Assembly (NCBI GenBank): GCA_947179485.1
Contig: OX359250.1
Coordinates: forward strand, 13,808,539 to 13,872,538
DNA from: Allacma fusca
Taxonomy: Eukaryota > Arthropoda > Collembola > Symphypleona > Sminthuridae
Direction: 5' to 3'
DNA length: 64,000 nucleotides
The translations under genes and the position numbers were made by a program. Each line of letters opens with the position of its first letter. Position 1 is the first letter of the stretch. Below, piece by piece: positions 22,437 through 36,119 of this stretch. The notes below the pieces were generated by a model, which was not told the origin of the DNA, did no database searches, and saw only the letters and a list, made by a program, of their open reading frames with translations.

Positions 22437-25400
22437 CGTGTTCGGAGAAAACTCCGCCGGGGATTTTTACGCCGAGAATTTTACGCCGCGTAAACTCCGC
22501 TGGAGATTTCTACGCCGGGTGGAGATTTTTACGCGGAGATTTCTACGCAGAGATTTCTACGTGGAGAAAACTTCGCCAGTCATATTTAATTGCTAAGATT
22601 AATATTTTCAGTAGCCTATTGGGAGACACTGCTAGTAAAAAGATGAGAAAGAAAATTAATTAATTAATTTCAGACATTTTTGACATATATGTAAGGACTT
22701 AGGATTATTCTCACTTGATACATTTTACTCATCTATCGCTCAAGTCTCTAAAGTTTTGTTCTTCTGTACACTTGTACATATAAGATACTTACAATCAGTC
22801 TAACTTGGCATTTTTATTCTATGGTCCCGCTCTAATTTTGAATAGCAGGTTATTAGCTTCAAAACTTCACTCCAAGTCAGTCATTTACTGCAGTGCTTCA
22901 CATTTTAAATGCAAGCTTATCTTTTTTCATAAAAACCACGCCTAGAATTTTTAATTATATTTTTTTAAATTAAAATAGGACCTAGGACTATTTAACTCAA
23001 GCCTGATGATGAAAATAAATATGCGAAACTAGTCGCTTGAGTCAAATTCATCAAAGTTGTTCGTTTTGAGTCAGTGGTTGCCTTTGAAGTTATTTTTACT
23101 GATCCATAATGATTGTGTACCCCTATAAACAAAATTTATGAAAATGAAATGCTGAAAGCGCAAATTAATTTTCCGTCCAATGGTGCATTATTCCTCTCTC
23201 ATATAGTCAGTGGTTAACGTAAATCAAGTAAAACAACTATTTCGTTTAGGAAATATTTGGGGTCCAAACTAATTTTCTGTCCGAATCGATGAAATGTTAC
23301 AGAGTTAATGTATGCTATGCACGAATTAGTCTTAAATAATTGCAGATGTTGCGGTTTGTTACAATTTCTAGTATAATAAAAAACCTTATAATCCCGAGTA
23401 AGTTAATTATGCCTATACGAATAACCTTAAGTTTGGTAAATTTATACTGCTCATAATTAAGGAAGTAATAATAAAACTATTACATATTTACGAAAAGGTT
23501 TTATCGAAATATATGTACATATCAACTACTAAATGGACATTGGTATTACGGTACAAATACCTACGGTAATCCCTGCTAGTTTAATTTCACTTATAATTAC
23601 TTAATTATTATATTGATAATTATTTTGTACACACAAGTATTCTCTTACGCCTCACACATAAATTTGTGCAACACTGTTTGAACCGCGGTAAGAAACTGCA
23701 GATTGTTTTGATAGACCTGTGCTTCTTGGGATGCGATTGTATTTTTCAAACGGTCATCGATCTTGATACTCTTTCGTTTGCGCGGAATTTTAAGACCGGC
23801 TTCAATTTTTTGGCATTCCAAAAACCAGTGATTTTCCTCTCTGCGTATCATGTCAATGCTGGAATCCATGGGTGAGTGAACTTTTGGGAGCATGTTATTG
23901 AATCGAAAGTGCCATCCCTCCTTTCCGTTGTTTGTTCTTGGTTGACAATTTTGGAAGCGCTCTCGTACATTCCAGAATGGAATTGGAAACCTGACGTCTT
24001 CCCAATAGTTTCCAATATATGTTGATTCAAAATAATTGAATATCTCTGATTGGATCACTTTGCAAAAATTGACTACGAAGTTCCAAAAAGGCCATCGCCA
24101 CTTCCGGAATACGAATGAACGCCAAGGCTCCCAGTGAACGAATCTAATTCCGGACCTTTTTCCCATCGTCATCATTACTTTTGTACCTACCATGTAAAAT
24201 TTTCAATGAAAATGCATTTACCTTCATTACCCAACAAATGCAGTAACTTAATACAAAATGCACAAAATAATGTAATTCTACATTTTGCATACATTACGTA
24301 TGGTATTTGTATCTTGATCAACAACAAAGATTATTTCAATTATTTCAAACAATTTAATAAACTGGAGGAATTGATAATTTTTGTTTAGTGAACCTACCTC
24401 CGAAACACATTTTCATTTTGCTGGATATGTCTAAACACGCTCTGTGTAAGATGAAATAAGCATCCATTCATCTCAGTGGCAATAAAGGTTCAGCGGAGTG
24501 CCTTTATAGCTCCCAGTTCAAAATCACTTATTATAGTTTTGGGTTCTCTTGGAACTTGGCGGTGATTTACATTAAACAATTCTGAGTAGACGGTCTCGGA
24601 CTTTCCAGGTAGGTATGCAAATACTAATGGAACCGATGAAAACAATCCATGAACAGTATACAAATGAGAAAAAATTGACGCGCAGCTCTTAAAAGTCCCG
24701 TCAACTAACCAAGTGTCACACCATTGTAGTTTCTGCAATAAAATATTTCATATATACAATACAGTAAAATACATTTTATTTTCCACAGCACATTATTAAA
24801 TCCGGCATTAGTAATACGGTTCGATTATCGGTTCTGAGAACAGCCTTACCATATAGATCAAATAAAATTAAAATAAGTAACAAATACGGATCACGAACAT
24901 CATCCTGATTCTTTGGGAAACGAAATAATGTTATTTGTATTTATACTTACGCTAACAGCGTCTTTTGATGCGAAAATAACCATTCGGTTGTTCCCAGCCT
25001 TGTTATAATACATCAGAAAATCTTCTCGGTCATTTCGCATGGTTTTTGTTAGGTGGATCGGAATTTCGAGATCTTCAAATGCCATACCAAGATTTCTTCC
25101 TCCGTGAGCTTTGAAGCGAACATCATTTATCCTTCGCTTTAAATTGTTGGTTGACCCCAAGTAGCTAGCATCCAAGTCCGCTTCCGTAGCAAGAGATTCA
25201 ATTTTTGCAATTACTTGAACTCCTGTAGTCTGCGACTGACATTCTCTTACCCTCCGCAATTGTTTTACGAGCTGTGATTCTAAGTACCAAATATGTAAGA
25301 AATTTACATGTAAAACAATCTGTACATATACAAATGCAAACTACTACAGCTTCTAACTAGTTTCAGTACATTAATTATTAATACAACACAATTCAGTTTA

Positions 25401-26156
25401 ATAAAAGCGTAATAAATCATTTATTATTGCGTAAGTAATGTATTATCGTAATTTAATTAGTATTAAATACTTACGTTTGCGGATTGGGAGCATGATTGTG
25501 ATCACCGTATAAAATCGCCTTTCCTTCCATTACATGAAGTCTTGCATTGCAGGTTTTGAAGTTCTCACATCGATATGAAATCCCAAGCAAAATTGGCTTG
25601 GTTCGCTGGAATAAAAATGCAGAAACTTCTACTTTCAAATGTTTTCCGTTTCCAGGAACATACGTAAATTCTACCTCTGTCATTTCGGATAATAGTAAAT
25701 AACACTTATTTATTATAACCTATTACAATTTCAAATGTGATTTGTTTGACCCTAAGGTTTAGCAGAAGACAAGTTCAAGCAAGGTATTACTGTTCGAGGA
25801 AATTAAAAACAAGGGAACAGCATTAGGCGGTGAAACGCTGACAAATAAACGAAACCCGTGCAACCGAATCTTCATAAATAAAATCTTTGTCACTTTTCCC
25901 GGCATTACAATTCACAGTTCCCCCTCTTTATGCTTGCTGTCATCATACTATGGCTACCGTTGTAATTACTCGAAATAATTACTAAAATTAGTTTATTATA
26001 TATAGTTACTCCGGCGAAAATTTCTCCCGGCGCAGTTTTCTCCGCGTAATAATCTCCGCGTAAAAATCTCCATCCTGGCGTAAAAATCACCAGCGTAATT
26101 TTCTCTGCGTAAAAATCTCCGCGTAAAAATCCCCGGCGGAGTTTTCTCGTAACTCC
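22437..26156. mobile_element. Mutator-like element (MULE) with FLYWCH transposase
   Basis: A 3720-bp element inside hAT element C. Long inverted ends share GAGAAAACTCCGCCGGGG and then GATTTTTACGC, perfect over 28 bp; the outermost 8 bp are looser. A 9-bp duplication ATATTATAT flanks it (22428-22436 and 26157-26165), the size expected for Mutator. Each end has about 150 bp of repeated GGAGATTTTTACGC-type units. The transposase gene lies on the minus strand inside. Confidence 0.9.
23645..25683 (-). pseudogene. MULE transposase with FLYWCH zinc finger, one visible in-frame stop
   Basis: Minus-strand gene in separate exon-like blocks. At 25683-25471 is a FLYWCH-type finger (Y-x-C, then C-x-A-R, then DHNH). 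At 25259-24900 a linker ends in HLTKTMRNDREDFLMYYN. At 24738-24490 is the MULE DDE core, with the first Asp in LVDGTFKSC and the second in TIISDFELGAIKAL. Block 24492-24415 continues with MNGCLFHLTQSVF, the conserved C-x2-H region, but is separated by a TGA at 24490-24492. At 24193-23645 is the C-terminal part with NNGKEGWHFRFNNML. The frame is otherwise long and clean, so inactivation looks recent, or the TGA may be a sequencing or splicing artefact. Confidence 0.8.
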
Positions 26157-26921
26157 ATATTATATGCATGTATATGCTTAAACTAATTCATCTTTCGTTT
26201 TCACGTGTTCTGAAAATTATAATATTATTTAAGATAATAATTATTAACAAACTAAAAATGCAACAAAATTTTATCAGAAAAAGATTTATCAAAGAACCTT
26301 GCTCATTGAAGCAAATACTATTAACGCAAGCTGTTATAACAGGTAATAAATGTAATTTGCATGCCGAACATGCGTTGAAACTTGCAGAAAATAAAATAAT
26401 AAGAAGTAGCGGAATGTGACAGTGAATTTCCTATGTAGTGGTTCTGAAAGGATGACAAAATACATGTCAATATATGGGGATGCCACTATATGTTACTACT
26501 ATATAATGTAAATGTAATCCTAGTGAAAATTTAAGCATGACAATAAAAGGGAATGCTGTCTAAGAGGAAACCACTTAACCACTATATAGGAAATCCATGT
26601 TTTTTGAAAGTTTTAGCTACGTGTCGTTAACATGCGCAACTTTACTTTACTTGAATCTGTACATGAAATACTCATGGTTCATGTTCAAGTTTTTACATGA
26701 TCAGACTTGACCATGAACATGACTTGACACTCAAATAATATTCTCCAGCCTGACCATGACGCTTACTTGACTTCAAGTATCATGGTCAAGTTCATACATT
26801 TCCTGACCATGACTTGAATGCTCAAGTATTAATTAATTTTTAACTTGACCATGACTCGAATTTGACCATGACTTGAAATACTCATGGGCTACTTGAACTT
26901 GTGCACCGCACTGACCTGGAC

Positions 26922-29900
26922 AGTCCCAGCATTATTATGAGCTATCTGGAAATGGGAGGCCAAATTGTTTGGCATGGGTAGGGGGAAATAATGTTCCAAA
27001 TTTAACATAGTCAACAAGAGAAAGATTGATGGGTAGAAAACTCTTCTTTATTTTTTTGTGCAGCTTTTGAAAATGCCCTGATTTGGGAAGGGCAAGTTGG
27101 GCATTTTGGAAATTTTCAAGGCACCAAAATTGGATCACTAGTTGAAACACCAAAATTCAAAGTATCCAAATGTATAATAGCGCAACGAAGGAAAAATCAC
27201 AAAAGTGAATGTCTGGTTATTTGCCTGTTCGTTAATATTAATTGCAGAAACATTGATAGCAAAATCAATTTAATTTCAATAACATGACGTAATATAATTT
27301 AACTCGCCTATGAAAATCAAAGCATGATTGATATGCAGAATATAAATTTGGTCGACCCTAATTCCTGTAAAAATGGCTCGAGTAAAAACCAATGTACATC
27401 CACCACACAGGTACCCCAAATGTTGTATTTTTAGTTTACCTGTGTCGACAAAAAATTACTGTATGGGTTCAATTTGAACAGTAAAAATATCTCTGATCGC
27501 CCATCAGCAATATAATTACATGTATAGGGGTATTTCCAGGTTGGAGGAAGTTCATTTTACTTGGTAACATAAGCCAAAGCCACAACAATAAAAATACCTG
27601 GTAATGCATTTTTGAACTCTACCTCCAAAATTGCAGACATTTTCAAATCAACTATCAAATTGTATAAATTCGGGTAATTTATTCCACGGTTCCGCCCAAA
27701 ATGCCCAAGTGTCCTTCGAATGAAAATGCGCCATGAAGTTGATAGAACAGTGCAAGGCACATTTTATGATAGCTTTGAACCAACTAGAAGCACTATGTTC
27801 AGAGACAGATCCCGTCAAGGCGATGTTCGACTGGCACTTTCCCGGTTAGTTGGTCGCTCAGTTGCGATAATTGAGGACGTCGTTTGGCCAAGTCCATAAG
27901 TACATTTGATAAATATTACATTCGATGCTGCGATGAGTTTAATGAACCGTGAGTAACCAGATGATGTAATGCCGTTACTGCCTATTGGGCTCTTGCAACG
28001 GGTTATTCAGTGAGTGCGGACGATCTATTACCCATGTCTATATCAGATTGGACCATTACTGGAGTTAAAATCGGGTTGAAGAAAATGAACAAGGTGGTAA
28101 AAGTGAAGGTAGTAAAATAGTGTACTGTTACCTCCACTACAACTATATTGCAGAGTTGTGGGCAACACGCACAAGTTGCGAATGTAAAAATAGGAGGTGT
28201 GACTCGGTGGTTAAAACCGAGATTCGCGCAGCGAGGTCGTGCCATCAAATCCCCACCGGCTAATACTTTTTTAGCCACATTTTGACGTCGAAATAAAGCC
28301 AAGTATATTGTAAAATATGTTTTGCTTCTTTTCGGCGTCAAAATTTAAAAAAATCAGTTAAAACATTTATTTACCGTTTGAATCTATTAACGCATTTTGC
28401 GCCGGAAATAAATTGGTTCCCGAGAATCATATTTTTATCAAAACAGAATTTAGAAATATTATTGGATAATCGTGACAAGATTGGAGTACCTTTAAAACAA
28501 AGCACGAATAAGTGCGCGGGACTTCTAGAAATTATTTCTTTGCTTGCCTGCCTTTGCTATTTAGTTCTAGTTTCATTTCGTTATACGTTGCTAGAAAAAT
28601 CCATTTGATCTCGAAGATGCTTCATACTAATAATTCATGTATTGATATTGTGAAACCAGATCATTGTAATATAATGATAATAATAAATACCATAATTTAT
28701 CATAAATTCACGAAAATCAAGAGAAGTGATTACCAAAGCCGAAATTACCCGTTGGTTAATTCTCAAACTCAACAAACATCAATAAGAGAATGGCCGGAAA
28801 ATCAAACCGTATTATCAATTTCATTTTAAAAAGGTCAAAGAATACAAGATTGCGACAGAGCAAAACTGAGTGAGCAAATTGTTATGGGTCTAGCTAAGGA
28901 TTTACAAGCTAAACTGGTAATTACGGGCGGGTTACGGGCCTTTTTACATTTTGCGGGCCGGGCTTTATCGTTAAACTTCAATTCAACTTCATGCCGGGTG
29001 GGGCACGGGGAAATATTTACGGGCTACGGGTTTAAAATATCCTATGGTGGGAGATGCTCTAGTTTATAATTAACAATACTCATTAGACTGAACACAAAAG
29101 ACTTTAAAAAGTTCTGCAGCACTGGTTTTCAATGGCAGGAGCATCAACTCGTGCTATGCGAGCACGACTTTGTACTACGAATTAAAATGGTAATCATTAT
29201 CAGGAATCAAATTGATTTAATTAATAACGCCGGTCCAAGGCTAAAATTGATGCAAGGCTGTTTGAGAGAAATTCTAAAGGTGAAAATGAGTTTATGTATT
29301 TTGGAATAAAGAGCGAAGTAAGCTAAAGTCTTACAGGGATTCATTTAAACACAATTTTTAATGAAACATCTTTGCCTTTGAAGGCTTGAAAAAAGGTTAT
29401 TTTCTTTGCGCATCTCTGGTCATCAGTACCTACAGATGGCACGGGACACCATCTAAACAAGCAAATACTGAGCTAATAGAAGAGGCTGGGTTTTATGAAT
29501 TAAGTTGCAGGTCTCCTTTTTTTACTTTTTTAAGTAACTGAATACAAGTGCATCTGAAATTAGAAATATAAAGGTGAGAAAACCTGCCTTGACACACCCT
29601 GTTGAGCTAGGGTATACTCCAGGGCGTAAACAAAAATTAGTTGTTCCGTAGTAACAGTATGTAATAATATCAAATTAAGTTGGACAAAATTTTATTTATA
29701 GTTAGTAGACAGTAGTCATTAGAGGTGTTAGTTACAACAGAGTTCATATACATACAATACGTACTGTATTGAATTGTGAGGAGAGCTTACTTCGCGTTTA
29801 TTTCCCCTTGGTCTGTGCTTTAAGTTGATATTTTTACTATTATTTTGTTCCTAGCGAGACTGGAGTTACAGTATAATTTATAGTAGAGTAATTATTGTAT

Positions 29901-31499
29901 TATTGTAATTTATTTTATAACATATTTTATAATATATAATGTAAAAGCATTTTTATTAATAATTGTAGCCGTACTGGAAAATGATTTATTGATTGCAATT
30001 TTTTGTATTTATTTATATTTTACTTAATATATTTAAATGTATACTTACTTATATTTTTATATTTTCAAGGTAGAGCCGAGACCAGAATCTCTGTGACTGG
30101 ACAGAAACCTTGTAATCAAATTGAATGAAAATCAACAAAAGTGTAAGACAAAAACTTGCATAGAATTGAACAAATAAATTTAAGACAATTTTTGATGCAT
30201 TTACTTTATGTTATGACTGTAGATATTCCAAACAGCAGCTACAATGGCCAGCTGAAAAGATTTCCCAGGAACCTAGTCGGAACCTTCGTTGAGTACGAGG
30301 TAAAAGAATTGTCGATTAAGTACTTGTAGTACTCTTGAAGTTTTCACGAATTTTATCCTCCTCTAGTTTGACGACGTCTTGGTAAAAAATTATTATTCTT
30401 GCTTTTGGCAAGTATTTATCTTACAGACGACACGTAGAGCGCCATGCATAAAAGAGGTATTATCAATATTTTTGTTTATATAGCGTCTACTTGTTTAATC
30501 AATTGTCTCATCTGGGATTACTTGTTCCCGGACTGCGTGTATTCCGGGATTTTCGAACAAAATGAGTTCGTTTACTGTCATTCCTGCGTTTTAATAAATT
30601 TAGGAGGTACCCGGGTTGGAGGAGGCAACCAAGCGAGACCGACAATATTATCTTTTAATGCCCTCCACGTTTTCCTCCACTACCATGCTCCAGCATGGTA
30701 GTGTGAAAAGGTAAGCTTTAAAGTAAAAGAATTTTTGTGTGCGACTTGAACATACAAATCCGCGTTTTTGTGAAGATTTAGAAATATTAGGGTGCCCTCA
30801 AAGTGTATTTCGAAATATTTAAGCTTAGTATTTTCAACAATCATAATGCTGAGCACTTTCTAGGGGTCTGGGTGATACTAAAATGTAACTTTTCTACAAT
30901 AATGTAGAAAGTAAGTGTATTTGCAGTGAATATGCGGTTGATACTACGTATGAAAGTGACGTATGAAAGAGACGCACGGAGTTCTAGTAGAAACTAACCT
31001 TTCATTTTTTAAACCTTAAAATTGGAACTCTAGATTTTAATACTTATAGGGTACATGCAATGGTATACGGCTGATTGTTAAAGAACTCAATCAGAATATT
31101 ATATTCACAAAGGTTTTAACAGGTAGTGCTAAACGGGAAAATGTTTCTTCCCAAGTTACGCTAATTCAAAATGAAGAAGAATATAAGTTAAGTTTCCGGG
31201 TTTGACACTAACAACGCTCATAGAAAAATGATTTCAGCCGCAAGTTAACTAACTTACTTCTTTATCAGTTAATCATTATAGCCGCTAACTGTATTAATTG
31301 AAATGAAAACTTATGCAACTTAAAATTTCAAGAACAACTTAATTTTATAATATACATACTTCCATTTCTGCGTTCCTATTCATCGCCAAATGTCATCACC
31401 AAATTGTAAATCACCGTCCCAGTACATTTTTTCCAGCCTTTAGTTTAAAAAGAAGCTAATGTAAAAATAAAATTGTGTAAATCCGGATAGTAAATTCAT
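26922..31499. other. Gene-poor, repeat-derived stretch
   Basis: No supported gene. A GC-rich patch at about 28915-29050 has repeated ACGGGC / GGGCCGGG motifs and looks like one end of a hAT-like element whose partner end I cannot find. The short frames at 27557-27760, 28003-28341, 28378-28608 and 30444-30701 have no recognisable domains. Confidence 0.4.
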
Positions 31500-32869
31500 T
31501 TATAAAGTAGAATACTTTTCCACAAGTCCAACATGTCGTTTCCAAGAGTCAGAAGTGTATGCCTCTAAAATATTTTTGGCCCGAATTATATTTACTTCCA
31601 AGTTTTGATCCATTTTTTGTTCACGTAGCATGCTGTTTCAATAAAACATTTAGCCTTTTGTTTGATTTAAAATCTACTGTAATACATGTAATACATTACC
31701 GTTTCACATCCGACCACGCCAATTCTGAAACAAAATAATTATTGGTAATCTATCGATTATGTCAGACAATATCAATAATTTTGTACTAAATATCTTACCA
31801 ATGGGATTCAACTGACAATTGTATGGTAGCGTCCGTAGTACCTGTGGTGGACAAGAAAACTAATGAGATCCGAATATTCAAATACTAAACGTTTTTACCT
31901 TGTGACAGTGTGTCCTAGCAAGGTCATCAATGCGAAAATGTGGTTCTTCTGATTTTAATACTAGTTCATCAAGTTCAAACTTCCGTAGTGATGAAAGTTC
32001 TGGTAATTGTTTTCCATTTGGTTTTTGGTTTGATAGTCGATCTATTAGGACTTGCTTTCGATTACTAACTGACGGTGCTGTACTTACAGAATTATCTGCA
32101 TCATAAAAATACTAGTTAGAATTTGTTTGCATAAGTATTATTGCAATCTTCAAGAAAATTACACGGTGCATTGTCAATGACTATAATGTGAGGCCCCTTT
32201 CCTTCTAGGGGTTTCATTAGTCGCTGAAACCACTTCATGTAGCTTTCGTTATTAATGTTATCATGGTAGTCTCCAGCAGCACCTTTTTTACTCACAGCGT
32301 AAACGTCCATCATACCATCAACGAAACCATTCTCTCCACCTGATAACATTTTGAGATATATATACGAAGCGAAATATTATTTGTTTTTAAATAAACCAAA
32401 TCGATTGTTGGTGAAGTCTTTAGCTGTGATTACATTTCCGTCTAAAATGATCCACATTTTGTTCTTTCCTGCCGCTTTGTTTAAAGTGTAACAAGCAAAC
32501 GACGACAATTTCATTACAATTGTGCTGATGATTGCTGGATATTGTCGTGTAAAAGAAGTTTAATGGTTTATACCTAACATTTCTATTACTGCGTGCTTTC
32601 CTTATTTTTAAATTGTTTATAGTCGTTGTTTCCGTACTAGTATGGCTTATCTCTGACGACTGATTACTACGCAAGTTCATAAATTCTATTCGAACTGACC
32701 GAGGAAGTCTTTGTGTTGGCACATTTACAGAATCAAGAGTTCGTCCTGGTGGTACTGAGTCAGTAATACTTATTCTTCCGCCTGTACTGAATATAGTTTC
32801 GTCGTCAATATTTAGTGTTTCCGGATTGGTGTTTGTCCGAGTTCGTTTTCTACCTCGTTTTTTTGGCAT
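31500..32869 (-). pseudogene. Intron-containing Tc1/mariner-IS630-type DDE transposase gene
   Basis: Minus-strand blocks: 32869-32574 (N-terminal, starting MPKKRGRKRTR, basic), about 32337-32116 (GGENGFVDG, AGDYHDNINNESYMKWF, IIVIDNAP with a catalytic Asp), 32095-31899, 31841-31799 (VLRTLPYNCQLNPI), 31724-31700 (ELAWSDVKR, catalytic Glu) and 31632-31500 (C-terminal, ends in TAA). The last four blocks join in phase with GT-AG introns of 57, 74 and 67 bp. The junction between the IDNAP block and 32095 does not join cleanly in phase, and the exon with the first catalytic Asp is not clear. No flanking inverted repeats were found. It may be an immobilised element with introns or a decaying domesticated gene. 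Confidence 0.65.
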
Positions 32870-33783
32870 TTGTAAACCATCTGTGATAGAGTATTTCTGA
32901 TGCATAAACACAGTAGTATATTTAGGAAATTTTATAACGAGCATTATCATTAATGGGTGGGAATCTCGGGAGCGAAATTCTTGACGTCCAAGTTGTAAGC
33001 GGCATGTACAGTTAATTTATTGGAACCAGTTATTATGAGAATGTAGTAGCCATCCAAACCAGTAAAATCGTTTGAACGGCCGGCGTTGTGCAGAACTTAG
33101 CAACCTCGACAAAATCTGATTGTTCATGTTATATCTTAATCTCACTAATAAGAATTTAACATGGGGCATGACTAAATCAGTCATTCTAATTATTTTTTAA
33201 TTAAAGTAATAGTCAGATCTTATTACCAATTTCATTATTGCCTCCTGCAATCCAATATCGGAAATTTAGCAACACTTCTTGGTGCATTTTTTAGGGGTCG
33301 AAGTATGTTAGTTATATTAATCCCTAAAACAACTTGCGTTCTTTTCTGTGTACAAAGACGTACTAAGCACACAAGTATGAGACGAGTAGTAATCTATTTT
33401 TAACACTACTGCACTTTGAATTACTATGAGGTGCATTCCACATTCAGAGTTTGACCTGATGCTGTGAATCACACCCGCTGGAATTTAATTATTCCAACTT
33501 GTAATAGAGAAAGATTCTTTTCAAAGAAATCATTTAATCTCCATTATTACTTAAGTTTAATCTCTTAAGAAGCTAAGTTTATTATCTTTGTTGCTGTTTC
33601 AAATTACAAGGAATGTAGAAACAAGTGGAATGTAAATCGGAATTAATTAAGCCCACAAAAAGTCCTCATCTAAGAAAGTAGGATTGTGCAAGTGTGCAAA
33701 ATAAACTATAGGTTCGTTCCGGGAGAAAAATAATGAATGGACTTGTCATGACTCACTTGAGCACATGACTTGAGGTTGAGGGT

Positions 33784-34431
33784 AGAAATAATATAATAAT
33801 AATAATATTCGCCCAAACAGGGGGCACATTTTATTCTTGCATTTAACCATAAGTCATCATGCCATACTTTGAGAACTTGTGAAGTTACAACTGAGAAGCT
33901 TATACCGGCTCTCTTCGGTTTTTACAGAGTGGTGGGAATCACATGTACAGGGTGTCGTACATATTTCTTCCCCTTATATGAGTAGGCACAGAGCTAGACA
34001 AGTGGGACAAACACCCCTCAGTCCATTCCTCACATTGAGAGTATAACACAAGTCTTTTTGCTCCAGCCGAGGATGTAGAGTAGGAGATGGCTGGGAAGGA
34101 GACGAGGATTTTGGTATTAATGAAGGAGATTAACGGACGCTCATTAGACTGGAATGTCTAGCAAGCAATGCAGATGAGCAGCTTCTCCTGGTTCCTCTCC
34201 GTCTAAAGGATGTCCACTGCTAGTTCACTTTTTGCATCCAGGCCATGGTTCCAGTCTTCAGAGTGCAGCCCCTTTCACGCCCTTCTCCTCACCTCACCCA
34301 AAGCTATAGTAGAAGATAGAAAGAGCAGCGGAAATTTTTTCGAAAGTATCAGAGCTTTACCTGAGTCGAAATCGACTCCAGCCGCAACGAACGGGACGCT
34401 CTGACCACTCAGCCACCACTGCGTGGCAGGG
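33784..34431 (-). mobile_element. tRNA-derived SINE with ATT-repeat tail
   Basis: Read on the minus strand it begins near 34431 with a tRNA-like head. A perfect box A, TGGCTGAGTGG, is at 34415-34405. A box-B-like palindrome, GAGTCGATTTCGACTC, lies about 26 bp further in. The body is about 550 bp and the 3' end is an ATT microsatellite (33787-33811). A 7-bp duplication TGAGGGT flanks it (33777-33783 and 34432-34438). Head structure resembles a Ser/Leu-type tRNA. Confidence 0.7.
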
Positions 34432-34959
34432 TGAGGGTTGTGTTGGAATGCAGAGCAGGATGCAAAATTAAGGGATGCAAAACCTCTCTAAATTCTAATA
34501 GTTATCTAATTGACCACATATGTATATACTTTATATGTATGTATATACGCTTATTTTCAGGATTAGTATATAATTATGTGAAACGTTCCCGACTCGAAAT
34601 CTTTCCTATATATAAACTGCAACAATGTCAATGTCAATTTAAATAAGTGACAGGCGCAAACTCGTTGCAAAAATGGGCAAAGACAAAAGTAGTTAATTTT
34701 ACAACTGGAGTCTTGAGACATGGGGACACACATGAATAAGTGAAGCATGAATAAAAGTCTACAGTCCTCATCAGTTCCCTGGCAAATTATTGGCAATGTC
34801 GTCATCCCATTATTAATCATTAACTCTTGCTCTTCCATTACTTATGTAAATTTTCTGCCCGTGTTTGATCATGACTTTTGTTCTATTACAGTTCTTCTGG
34901 GTTGCCATGTAGTAGCCCCCTGTTAAGATCAGCCCGGAAGAAACACGAGCCACCGTTTA

Positions 34960-35430
34960 GGATTTGATCTCAAGGAACGCATTTCAGCCCGGCGTGTTTT
35001 TAGGTTGGCTAGGTTCCAAGCATGACAGTAGTGTACTTAGAAAATCGCCATTATTTCAATTTTTAGATCGTGGTAGTTTAGGTCCTGATGCTCATCTGGT
35101 CGGAGATAGTGGTTATCCTTTGCGCAATTACCTGCTTGTTCCTTAGAAAACGGCAGACTTAGAGTTGAACAAAATTTTGAGCTTACGTATTGAACAGACG
35201 TTTGGTTTGCTGCTAGTGTGATTTCGAAGGTTGAAATATTTGGATACGAGCAATATGACATTATCGCCCAATGTTATCTAAGCGAACTGTATTCTGCATA
35301 ACATTTGGTAATCCTACAACGATTTATTAGACGAAACTCCGGACTTTCAGCTTGATTTCGATGATAAAAGTGATGAAGTGATGAAACATCCACTGAAGCT
35401 TTAGCAAAGCGAAATGAAATTGCAGTTCAG
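34960..35430 (+). pseudogene. HARBI1-like (PIF/Harbinger) transposase remnant
   Basis: Frame 34964-35146 contains GSKHDSSVLRKS and LVGDSGYPLRNYLLVP, which match the D-containing core of the DDE_Tnp_4 (HARBI1) nuclease. After a stop, another frame continues with RIEQTFGLL, FRRLKYLDTSN and ANCILHNIW, the conserved RxExxFGxLK...LHN block, broken by stop codons. Clearly inactive. No terminal repeats identified. Confidence 0.75.
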
Positions 35431-36119
35431 TTGTACTTAAATGGTATTTATATAAATTGTACACTAATAAAAAAATTGTGTTCATGAAAATTCAGTTAAA
35501 ATTTAAAAAAATAGAATTACAATAAATTATAGCAATTATTAAAAATTCTGCAGACTCAGACTTTCTTGACATTTCTTGACGAATTCTTTGAGACTTGATG
35601 TAGACTTTCTGCTCCACACATTTCCTCTTAACTATAAAAAACACCTGTAAAAAGTAACCATCTAAATAAAAGGAATAACTTTAAGCTAATTCATACTTTC
35701 GCGTTGACAGCATTGCTTCTAGAAACGTTCTACGTAAACTACCAAAAGGCACATCTACAATGCACTACCCATTTTTTGGGATAAGTCCCATGTCCCTATG
35801 TCAATCCGTTGTAAAGTTGTACGACTCACAAGATTTTGTAGGCGGGCAGACGGACGGAACGTTTCACTTTCTAAAACGTTGTCATTACACTTCCCCTTCC
35901 CGGTGTAACGATGTACCTTGTGGTCCAGGAATTCGGTCGACGGTTCCCCTGTAAATATCTACTATTACTTATAAATAAACCTACCTAGAATACATACCAC
36001 ATGTGTATCGGAGCATACTTAAATATCATTTCGGAATCACCTCCCACAGTCTCCCATGAGCTATATATATTCCTAGGGCGGTCCCAGAGCTCATAAGATA
36101 ACTTGGCTCTATTCCCCCA

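Larger units (their letters stand above)
22224..26913. mobile_element. hAT-type element C, interrupted by a Mutator-like element
   Basis: Starts CAGTGCTGCACTCCAGTCAAG and ends with the imperfect inverse (CAGTGCGGTGCACAAGTTCAAG on the minus strand). Flanked by a perfect 8-bp duplication ACCTGGAC (22216-22223 and 26914-26921). Both ends carry many copies of ACTTGACCATGA. Its own sequence is 22224-22427 plus 26166-26913; no transposase frame remains in these parts. Confidence 0.9.

Noticed and set aside
21850..26960. A further outer element around hAT element C (TGGTCC motifs at 21860-22215, CCTGGACAGTCCCAGC at 26915-26930)
   Set aside because: Ends look vaguely inverted, but no matching target duplication could be found.
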